This document shows, in pieces, positions 7,120 to 13,520 of a DNA stretch of 42,774 nt; positions within the stretch are counted from its first letter, which is position 1, and each line of letters begins with the position of its first letter. Location of the stretch: the NCBI GenBank assembly GCA_029218825.1, contig JAQXSC010000028.1, positions 1 through 42,774 of the forward strand, read 5' to 3'. Source of the stretch: Oscillospiraceae bacterium. Lineage in GTDB: Bacteria; Bacillota; Clostridia; Oscillospirales; Acutalibacteraceae. The notes below the pieces were generated by a model. The model was not told where the DNA came from, did no database searches, and worked only from the letters and a program-made list of their open reading frames with translations. The position numbers were made by a program, and so were the translations under genes.

Positions 7120-8193
7120 TTATTCAATAGTTCCGCCGCCTACAACTACATCGCCCTCATAAAGAACAACAGCCTGTCCTTTTGAAATTGCACGTTGAGG
7201 CTCATCAAATACAATATGCAATCTGTCATCGTCAACCTGTGTAACGGTTGCAGGCTGTTCCTGTTGATTGTAACGTACCTTTGCTTTGATTTTTAATGGT
7301 TTTTCAATTTTATCGCAGGTAATCAGATTAATGTTGTTTGCATACAACTCTTTGGAAAATAATTCATCATTACTGCATAAAATAACCTTGTTGTTTTCCA
7401 AATCTTTTTTGCACACATACATTGGTGACGGCAGAGCAAGACCCAGTCCTTTGCGCTGTCCGATTGTATATCTGATAATACCCTTGTGTTGTCCCAAAAC
7501 ATTTCCCTGCAGGTCAACAAAATCTCCACAGGGATATTTTTTGCCTGTATATTCCTCAATAAATTCCGCATATTTACCGTTTGGAACAAAGCAGATATCC
7601 TGACTGTCGTGTTTACGAGCATTTATAAAATTATGCTTTTCCGCAACTACCCTTGCTTCCTCTTTAGTCATAGAGCCAAGGGGAAACAGAGTATGTTTAA
7701 GTTGCTCCTGCGTAAGTGAGTATAAGACATAACTTTGGTCTTTGCTGTTATCTACTGCTTTTTTCAGTATATATCTGTTGTATTTTTCGCTGTATTCAAT
7801 TTGAGCATAATGACCTGTTACAACATAGTCCATATCAAGTTCTTTCATTCTGTGCATAAGTCTGTCAAACTTGATATATCTGTTGCAGTCAATACAGGGG
7901 TTTGGTGTAGCACCTTCTTCATATGCCTTAATAAATCTGTCAATAACCTGTTCATTAAAGCTGTCACGAAAGTTAAAAACATAGTAGGGGATACCTAAAT
8001 TACAGCAAACAGCCCTTGCGTCAGCAATATCGTCAACACTGCAACAGGTATTTTCCTTTTTAAGCCCCACGTCTTCGTTATCGTAGAGTTTCATTGTAAT
8101 TCCTGTGCAATCGTAACCTTGTTCTTTCATTAATAAAGCGGCGACTGAACTATCAACGCCGCCGCTCATTGCAATTAAAGCCTTTTTATTCAT
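7120..8193 (-). CDS. mnmA: tRNA-specific 2-thiouridylase MnmA
   Basis: MnmA thiolates uridine 34 of the tRNAs for Lys, Glu and Gln, using ATP and sulfur relayed from a cysteine desulfurase. The 357-residue protein shows the PP-loop MSGGVDSS at 9-16, the catalytic Cys100 in TPNPCIDCN, the partner cysteine in DICFVP near residue 200, and the C-terminal QRAISKGQAVV beta-barrel end. I start it at the ATG at 8193. An upstream in-frame TTG at 8202 lies inside the nadA stop region and has no room for a ribosome site. The gene begins one base after the nadA stop codon, so translation is probably coupled. No cysteine desulfurase gene is nearby. Confidence 0.95.
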   Translation of the reverse strand: MNKKALIAMSGGVDSSVAALLMKEQGYDCTGITMKLYDNEDVGLKKENTCCSVDDIADARAVCCNLGIPYYVFNFRDSFNEQVIDRFIKAYEEGATPNPCIDCNRYIKFDRLMHRMKELDMDYVVTGHYAQIEYSEKYNRYILKKAVDNSKDQSYVLYSLTQEQLKHTLFPLGSMTKEEARVVAEKHNFINARKHDSQDICFVPNGKYAEFIEEYTGKKYPCGDFVDLQGNVLGQHKGIIRYTIGQRKGLGLALPSPMYVCKKDLENNKVILCSNDELFSKELYANNINLITCDKIEKPLKIKAKVRYNQQEQPATVTQVDDDRLHIVFDEPQRAISKGQAVVLYEGDVVVGGGTIE

Positions 8194-8194
8194 A

Positions 8195-9109
8195 TTAACC
8201 AAGCCTTATCATTTCATCTATACATTTCTTTGCGTCTTTTATGGTGTCATCATCAAGGAAAATTTCCTCGCCGCCTACACCCTTAACGCAGTTGTAAAGG
8301 TCAATAAGAGTAGTAAGTTTCATATTCGGACAAATAAGTTTCTGTGACAGATAATGGAATTTCTTATCAAGACACATATACTGTAAATGCTCGGCAATAC
8401 TGATTTCCGTACCGATAATAAATTCCTTTTTAGGTGAATTTATAGCGTATTCCATAATGCCTGAAGTTGAGCCTACATAATCAGCCAAAGCCACAACATC
8501 AGGAGTACACTCAGGATGAACAAGTAATTCAGCATCAGGGTACAGGGCTCTTGCTTTCATAACATCGTCGGTATTAACACAAGCGTGAATAGGACATCCG
8601 CCGGATAACAGTTTAATATTCTTTTCCGGAATTTGTTTAGCAACATAGTCACCTAAATTGCAATCCGGAATGAAGAGAATATTATCGTTCTCAATATTTT
8701 TACAGATTTTTACGGCAGATGATGAAGTAACACACACGTCGCAAATTGTCTTTAACTCGGCGGTTGTGTTGATATATGCAACTACTGTGTAATCAGGGTA
8801 CATTTTCTTAACCTGGGAAATAAGTTGCTTATCCATCTGGTCAGCCATAGAACAGCCTGCGTGGGGATTCGGCAGATAAACGTGCTTTTCAGGAGAAAGA
8901 ATTTTACAGGTTTCCGCCATAAATCTTACACCGCTCATAACAATATTTTTGTTAGGTGCTTTACTTGCGTCAACACTTAATTTGTAGGAATCTCCGGTGT
9001 AATCCGCAACCTCAAGAATCTCTCTTGCCTGATAACTGTGGGCAAGGATACAAATATCTTTTTCTTTTTTTATTCTTAAAATTTCCTGTTGAATTTCAGA
9101 AATTGTCAT
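8195..9109 (-). CDS. nadA: Quinolinate synthase A
   Basis: NadA condenses iminoaspartate with dihydroxyacetone phosphate to give quinolinate, the pyridine precursor of NAD, and needs an oxygen-sensitive [4Fe-4S] cluster. The 304-residue length is usual. The three cluster cysteines fit Cys86 (AGCSMAD), Cys172 (GGCPIH) and Cys260 (ICPNMK), and HPECTPDVV is also conserved. The usual partners nadB and nadC are not next to it; mnmA follows instead, one base away. Both enzymes are sulfur/iron-sulfur linked, but a functional reason for the pairing is only a guess. Confidence 0.95.
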   Translation of the reverse strand: MTISEIQQEILRIKKEKDICILAHSYQAREILEVADYTGDSYKLSVDASKAPNKNIVMSGVRFMAETCKILSPEKHVYLPNPHAGCSMADQMDKQLISQVKKMYPDYTVVAYINTTAELKTICDVCVTSSSAVKICKNIENDNILFIPDCNLGDYVAKQIPEKNIKLLSGGCPIHACVNTDDVMKARALYPDAELLVHPECTPDVVALADYVGSTSGIMEYAINSPKKEFIIGTEISIAEHLQYMCLDKKFHYLSQKLICPNMKLTTLIDLYNCVKGVGGEEIFLDDDTIKDAKKCIDEMIRLG

Positions 9110-9140
9110 ATTAATGCTCCTATAAATTTGATTAACATAT

Positions 9141-9173
9141 ATTATACAGTGAAATTATGCTTTTTTCAAGCAT
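9141..9173 (-). promoter_or_regulatory. nadA promoter with overlapping inverted repeat
   Basis: On the minus strand TTGAAA (9164-9169) and TATAAT (9141-9146) are 17 bases apart. An inverted repeat ATGCTT-N5-AAGCAT (9157-9173) covers the -35 box, so it may be an operator for an NAD-responsive repressor. The regulator cannot be named. Confidence 0.7.
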
Positions 9174-9258
9174 TAACATAAATTTACTGTGACAAAAATT
9201 GAATAGGTAAAAGTATATATTATTGCTGATAAATTTACTTAATTTTTATAAAAATCTA

Positions 9259-9287
9259 TTTACTTTTGAATTTTTACGTGTTATAAT
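9259..9287 (+). promoter_or_regulatory. Promoter of the SPQTG surface protein gene
   Basis: TTTACT (9259-9264) and a perfect TATAAT (9282-9287) are 17 bases apart. The leader to the ATG at 9348 is about 55 bases. Between this and the nadA promoter the DNA is AT-rich with no other signal. Confidence 0.6.
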
Positions 9288-9347
9288 ACTTCCATATTAG
9301 TGTAAATGTGTATTTCTATATATGATATATATGAAAGGATGTTACTT

Positions 9348-9842
9348 ATGAAAAAGATTTTTGCAGTATTATTTGCTACTTTGATTCTTGCTTTTACTGC
9401 TGTTCCTGCTTTTGCGGCCAAGGATAAAAATCCAAGCCCTTCCGCTACTTCAACATATAACGTAATCGTTCACCCTAACAAGGGCGGTACAGGTTCTTAT
9501 ACTACAACAACAACCTCTGATGGTAAGTATGTTATTTTGACTGCTCACAACAAAGACGGTTATGTGTTTAAGTATTGGATTATCGATGGTAAATATGTTC
9601 TTATTGACGGCTCACTTGACAGCCAGAAGTTAAAACTGAAACTTAACGGTGATATTGAGGCTACGCCTTATTTTGAACCAATCAACGGTACAAGTCCATC
9701 AAACACTTCCGTAAGTCAGAACACAGGAAACAAGTCACCGCAGACAGGCACAGACGCTTTATTTTATGCTATTATCGGCTTTGCTCTTTTTGTAACTGTT
9801 GCCGGTGCAGTTGGCGTTAAACTTGCTGTTTCAAAGAAATAA
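9348..9842 (+). CDS. Small secreted protein with SPQTG sortase signal
   Basis: The 164-residue precursor has a signal peptide (residues 1-23, MKKIFAVLFATLILAF then AVPAFA), a core of about 75 residues resembling a divergent InlB B-repeat (GGTGSY...YVILTAHNKDGYVFKYWIIDG...IEATPYFEP), a Ser/Thr/Asn-rich linker, and a cell-wall sorting end: SPQTG at 130-134, a hydrophobic stretch about 138-160, and the tail KK. It should be exported, cut between T and G, and joined to peptidoglycan. I start it at the ATG at 9348, which has AAGGA nine bases upstream; an earlier in-frame ATG at 9306 has no ribosome site and would spoil the signal peptide. The sortase gene lies directly downstream behind its own promoter. 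Ligand and role are unknown. Confidence 0.85.
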   Translation: MKKIFAVLFATLILAFTAVPAFAAKDKNPSPSATSTYNVIVHPNKGGTGSYTTTTTSDGKYVILTAHNKDGYVFKYWIIDGKYVLIDGSLDSQKLKLKLNGDIEATPYFEPINGTSPSNTSVSQNTGNKSPQTGTDALFYAIIGFALFVTVAGAVGVKLAVSKK

Positions 9843-9858
9843 TTAATAAGTTTAATAT

Positions 9859-9889
9859 GACCCTTGCTTTTGCAAGGGTCTTTAATTTT
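9859..9889 (+). terminator. Terminator of the SPQTG protein gene
   Basis: GACCCTTGC (9859-9867) pairs perfectly with GCAAGGGTC (9872-9880) across a TTTT loop, then TTTAATTTTT. This separates the substrate gene from the sortase promoter. Confidence 0.9.
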
Positions 9890-9914
9890 TTGGTATATAG
9901 TCTATTTTTATAAA

Positions 9915-9943
9915 TTGACATACCCATAGATTAGTTATATAAT
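9915..9943 (+). promoter_or_regulatory. Perfect consensus promoter of the sortase-LCP operon
   Basis: TTGACA (9915-9920) and TATAAT (9938-9943) are exactly 17 bases apart. The start site near 9950 leaves only a few bases before the ribosome site GAGGAAA (9956-9962), so the leader is very short. Confidence 0.85.
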
Positions 9944-9968
9944 AGGGAACAGATTGAGGAAATTTGGT

Positions 9969-10751
9969 GTGTTTTGTATGGAAAACGAGAAAAAAAGAAA
10001 TATAATTCTTGTTGTTATTTTAGCAATCGTAATTATCGCCACTGTAATAGTGGGATTTCTTGTTTTTAATTCTTTCTTTAACAATAATATTGATCCGGGT
10101 AAAAATACAGAACCTGAAACTGTTACCGCAACAGAAAATGACAATGAATATAAATATGCAAAAAATCCCATAGATTTCAAGTCGTTGCATAAAACCAATA
10201 AGGAAATATTCGGTTGGATAAAGGTTCCCGGTACAAACGTTGACCACCCTTTGCTTCAAAGTCAGGAGAGGGACGATTTTTACCTTGATAAAAATATCTA
10301 TAAAAACTACAGTTTTGCCGGCTCAATATATGCGGAGTACTGCAACGATACGGATATGATAGACAGGGTTACCGTGCTGTATGGGCATAATATGGCAGGT
10401 GGGCAGATGTTCTCCACTCTCCATAGATTTGAGGATAAAGATTTCTTTGATAAACATAAGTATTTTTACATTTATACCGAGGACAGAAAACTGACCTATC
10501 AGATAGTATCTGCATACAACTATGACGACAGGCATATTATGAATTCCTTTAACTTTGCCGAGGATGAAGTTTTTGAGGAGTATCTGGACTATATCCAAAA
10601 CCCAAGGTCAATCGTAAAAAATGTTAGGAAAAAATTAGACCATAAATTGACTGTGAACGATAGAATAGTAACATTAAGTACTTGCCTAAATTATGGCAGC
10701 GGAAGGTATCTTGTTCAGGGAGTGTTAATAAAAGATGAGCTTACCAAATAA
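9969..10751 (+). CDS. Class B sortase
   Basis: This membrane transpeptidase of about 260 residues has a short cytoplasmic N terminus, one transmembrane anchor (about IILVVILAIVIIATVIVGFLVF, stated here as residues near 10-32), an acidic linker and a class B catalytic domain. Markers are FGWIKVPGTNVDHPLLQ, the catalytic His in LYGHNM, the nucleophile Cys in TLSTC and the Arg in GRYLVQG. Class B enzymes of Clostridioides difficile are known to use SPxTG/PPxTG signals, which fits the SPQTG protein directly upstream. I prefer the GTG start at 9969, six bases after GAGGAAA; an ATG at 9978 is the alternative. The gene overlaps the following LCP gene by 17 bases, which points to coupled translation. 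Confidence 0.9.
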   Translation: MFCMENEKKRNIILVVILAIVIIATVIVGFLVFNSFFNNNIDPGKNTEPETVTATENDNEYKYAKNPIDFKSLHKTNKEIFGWIKVPGTNVDHPLLQSQERDDFYLDKNIYKNYSFAGSIYAEYCNDTDMIDRVTVLYGHNMAGGQMFSTLHRFEDKDFFDKHKYFYIYTEDRKLTYQIVSAYNYDDRHIMNSFNFAEDEVFEEYLDYIQNPRSIVKNVRKKLDHKLTVNDRIVTLSTCLNYGSGRYLVQGVLIKDELTK

Positions 10752-12165
10752 CGGAAGAAATCATAATCATAAACCGATATTTGAAAACAATGAAGAAGAT
10801 TTTTTGGCGGCAGGTTTAGAGCAGGCTGCGGAATATGAAAAAAATAATGGTGTAAAACCTACTGTATATACACCTGAAAAGGATGTAGATTTTGCTTCTC
10901 CTGTAAACAGAGATGCGGTGGTAAATCCGGAAACCGGCACAAACAGTCAGGCGTCAGCCTATGATGACCTTGACGACTACGTTTACAGACAGAATAAAAA
11001 AAGACACAGAAGTCACCATCACCACAGCAGCAGTGTGCCGTCATTATTTCGAAAAAAGAGAAGTAAGCACAAGCACAGACATCATCACCATAAACATCAT
11101 AGACGTAAGAAAAGACTACGTAAATGGCAGAAAGTGACCCTTGGCATTATCTGTGTTTTCCTTGCATTGATAATTCTCGGAATTTCTACTGTTGTGTATC
11201 TCAACAACAAAGGCGGAGAGGATTTGCTGAAAGGTAATGATACTGTAAACCTCGACTTGCCAAAATATGCAGATTCTTTATCAAATGGACAGTATATTAC
11301 GTACAAGGGTGTTCAGTATAAACTGAACGAAAATATTACGAGTATCTTGTGTATGGGTGTTGATAAAGAAAGTTTAAAGGACGATAACGGCAACATAGTT
11401 CAGGTAAATAACAATATCGGCGCAGGGGGACACGCAGACGCAATATTCCTTGTTACCCTGGATATGGAATCCGGCAGAACTACTCTGATAAATATATCTC
11501 GTGAAACTATGACGGATATTTATATCTATTCAACTACCGGTAATTTCGTTGAAACTCAAAAGGCGCAGATATGTCTTGCTTATGCCTATGGCGACGGCAA
11601 GGAAACAAGTTGTAACAACGTGCTTTTGTCAGTTCAACAGATGTTCTACAATATTCCCATAAATTCTTATATAGCCCTTGATTTACAGGGTATAGGCGGA
11701 ATTAATGACACTATGGGCGGTATTACTGTTGTATCTCCTGAAACAATCGGCCCATTTACCGCAGGAGAAACATACACTCTTCGCGGCAGTCTTGCCCAAT
11801 CCTTTGTACGTGACAGAAGTCACGAGATTATTAATGGCAACAGCCTGCGTATGGAAAGACAAAAGATTTATCTGCAAAGTTTTGCTAATAAATTAATCGA
11901 CAAAACAAAGGCTGACCTTACTTTCCCAATGACCTTGTTTAACAGCGCAACTCCTTATATCTGCACAAACCTAAATGCCTCAAAAATTACTAACCTTGCG
12001 TTAAGCGCTATGCGTGGCACTTACAGCGGAGAGCCGGAAATCAAAACTATCCCCGGCAAGGTAAAACAAGGAGAGCAGTTCGCAGAGTTTTATATAAACG
12101 AAAAGAAATTCTTTGAATTATTCCTTGACGTTTACTATGAACCTGTAAATATGCAAAACCAATAA
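10735..12165 (+). CDS. LytR-CpsA-Psr (LCP) family protein with His-rich cytoplasmic segment
   Basis: LCP proteins transfer undecaprenyl-linked glycopolymers such as teichoic acid or capsule to peptidoglycan. The 476-residue protein has a long cytoplasmic part (1-130), one membrane helix (about 134-156) and an extracellular LCP domain from about 200, with ILCMGVDKES, HADAIFLVTLD, INISRETMTDI and the Arg-rich RDRSHEIINGNSLRMERQ that binds the polyprenyl phosphate. The odd feature is residues 89-130: 13 His among many Lys and Arg, just before the membrane. This might bind metal, phosphate polymer or the lipid surface. It is cotranscribed with the sortase, so wall-anchored protein and wall glycopolymer attachment share an operon. 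Confidence 0.88.
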   Translation: MSLPNNGRNHNHKPIFENNEEDFLAAGLEQAAEYEKNNGVKPTVYTPEKDVDFASPVNRDAVVNPETGTNSQASAYDDLDDYVYRQNKKRHRSHHHHSSSVPSLFRKKRSKHKHRHHHHKHHRRKKRLRKWQKVTLGIICVFLALIILGISTVVYLNNKGGEDLLKGNDTVNLDLPKYADSLSNGQYITYKGVQYKLNENITSILCMGVDKESLKDDNGNIVQVNNNIGAGGHADAIFLVTLDMESGRTTLINISRETMTDIYIYSTTGNFVETQKAQICLAYAYGDGKETSCNNVLLSVQQMFYNIPINSYIALDLQGIGGINDTMGGITVVSPETIGPFTAGETYTLRGSLAQSFVRDRSHEIINGNSLRMERQKIYLQSFANKLIDKTKADLTFPMTLFNSATPYICTNLNASKITNLALSAMRGTYSGEPEIKTIPGKVKQGEQFAEFYINEKKFFELFLDVYYEPVNMQNQ

Positions 12166-12174
12166 TACAGTCAA

Positions 12175-12210
12175 AATTCCCGAACGATTTGTTCGGGAAT
12201 TTTTAGTTCA
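12175..12210. terminator. Bidirectional terminator between LCP and TspO genes
   Basis: An 11-bp perfect inverted repeat (12175-12185 with 12191-12201, loop GATTT) ends in TTTTTAG on the plus side. It lies between two convergent genes and ends the LCP transcript; on the minus side the U-tract is weaker. Confidence 0.85.
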
Positions 12211-12685
12211 GTATAGTAATAGCAATAGTCAGATATGTTGCAAAAACAACCCAAATAAGATATGGAATTTGCAAATATCCGGCAGTTTTGTCAATATCAT
12301 AAAACAGTTTTATCATCACGATAATTAAAATAAGCAGTAAAATAATCCAAATTGAAGAAAGCAGATAAGCGGAGAAATTAAAGAAAATAATTGGCCAAAA
12401 GAAGTTTACAAGGAGTTGAACTCCGTAAACCGTTAATGCCTTTGTTTTATCCTCGTCATCGCTGTCTGATTTATAAATAAGATACGCGGATATTCCCATC
12501 AGTAAAAACAGGATTGTCCACACAATAGGGAATAGCCAACCGGGTGGATTTAACGGTGGCTTTACTGCTTTTTCAAAATTATCTCTGCCAAACATTGAGA
12601 TAAAAGAGGATAACGCTCCCAAACCAAGACTTATTCCGCAACTTATTGACAGTTTTTTTACATCAAAGTTATGTACCAACATCAT
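12203..12685 (-). CDS. tspO: TspO/MBR family membrane protein
   Basis: The 160-residue protein has five predicted membrane helices and the family hallmarks KPPLNPPGWLFPIVWTILF..MGISAYLIY, LLVNFFWPIIFF, and a final WVVFATYLTIAI helix. TspO proteins bind tetrapyrroles such as protoporphyrin and have been linked to stress responses; their exact biochemical role is unsettled. The gene has a perfect SD, AGGAGGTGA, nine bases before the ATG, which is also the 3' arm of a strong hairpin (see the next entry). It lies downstream of the phosphotransferase on the same strand, 64 bases away. Confidence 0.92.
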   Translation of the reverse strand: MMLVHNFDVKKLSISCGISLGLGALSSFISMFGRDNFEKAVKPPLNPPGWLFPIVWTILFLLMGISAYLIYKSDSDDEDKTKALTVYGVQLLVNFFWPIIFFNFSAYLLSSIWIILLLILIIVMIKLFYDIDKTAGYLQIPYLIWVVFATYLTIAITILN

Positions 12686-12727
12686 AAAAAATTCACCTCC
12701 TGAACTATTATATGCTCAGGAGGTGAA
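12686..12727 (-). terminator. Terminator hairpin whose 3' arm is the tspO Shine-Dalgarno
   Basis: On the minus strand TTCACCTCCTGA (12716-12727) pairs over 12 perfect base pairs with TCAGGAGGTGAA (12692-12703), loop of 12, followed directly by T6 and the tspO ATG. It has the shape of an intrinsic terminator for the adhE-phosphotransferase transcript, and its descending arm is the tspO ribosome site, so the folded form would also mask tspO. The loop holds TATAAT (12707-12712), a possible -10 box without a good -35. Confidence 0.7.
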
Positions 12728-12749
12728 AATTATTCATAGAATATTATTC

Positions 12750-13502
12750 TTATTCGTATTCTGCAACGTCAACCCAAGATAACAGGAAGTCACGTTCCTC
12801 AGGCTTTTTCTTGATTGACTGAGATGCAGCAACGATTGGCATCCATCTCTGAATAAGTTGTTTAGCAATATCGGTTTTCAGTGAGAATAGGTTTAAGTAC
12901 TTCTCGGCAATCTCGTCTTTACCTGCAAGTTTGAACAGCAGATATGTTCTTGCAGCGTCAGCAGAAGCGTTGCCCTGTGTAGCGTGAGCCCAGTCAACAA
13001 CATATACTTCATTGTCAGGAGTAATGATTACGTTGGCAGGGTTAAAGTCGCCGTGGCAAAGTTTGTTGTGCTTTTTCATACCGCTGATTCTTGCCTGTAA
13101 TTCATAACGAGTTGTAGCGTCAAGACCGCTCTGCTCAACCTTTTCAGACATTTTACTTCTTAACTTTGGAAGCATAGGAGAAGTTTTTGAAAGAATGTTT
13201 ACCTGAGTGTTTACAAACAACTCAAGGTATTCGTCTGTCTTGTCCGGATTTTCCTCCATTAACTGTGCAAGAGTTTTGCCCTCGATAAAGTCGGAAACAA
13301 TAGCCCACTTACCGTCAATGAGTGTAACCTCGTGAATTCTTGGGATTTTTAAATCTGTTGTTTCTTCAACACGAGCCTGACAAAGAGCCTCGTTCAATAC
13401 GTTAGCCTTTGAAAAACTCTTATCAAAAACTTTAATTACCTTATCGCCGTCACGATAAATTGTTTTATTCTCTGTAGAATAAATTACGTTATCAAGTTTC
13501 AT
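12750..13502 (-). CDS. Kinase-fold phosphotransferase (APH/choline kinase-like)
   Basis: The 250-residue protein has the protein-kinase-like small-molecule kinase fold. It has an N-lobe with KVIKVFDKSFSKANVLNEA, the hinge IVSDFIEGKTLAQLM, the catalytic loop CHGDFNPANVII at about 150-161 and the metal-binding VVDWAHA. Such proteins phosphorylate aminoglycosides, choline or sugars. This one looks closest to the uncharacterised Fibrobacter/Clostridia phosphotransferase family rather than to a resistance enzyme. The gene follows adhE by 18 bases and shares its transcript, but no functional tie to ethanol formation is evident. The substrate is unknown. Confidence 0.8.
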   Translation of the reverse strand: MKLDNVIYSTENKTIYRDGDKVIKVFDKSFSKANVLNEALCQARVEETTDLKIPRIHEVTLIDGKWAIVSDFIEGKTLAQLMEENPDKTDEYLELFVNTQVNILSKTSPMLPKLRSKMSEKVEQSGLDATTRYELQARISGMKKHNKLCHGDFNPANVIITPDNEVYVVDWAHATQGNASADAARTYLLFKLAGKDEIAEKYLNLFSLKTDIAKQLIQRWMPIVAASQSIKKKPEERDFLLSWVDVAEYE

Positions 13503-13520
13503 AAGTAATACACTCCTTTA

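Noticed and set aside
7323..7622. Open frame overlapping mnmA on the same strand
   Set aside because: It is a shadow of mnmA in another frame, with no ribosome site and no recognisable protein motif. mnmA itself is intact there.
12750..13502. Aminoglycoside resistance gene
   Set aside because: The kinase-fold motifs are generic and the protein sits in an adhE transcript. Nothing ties it to known resistance enzymes.
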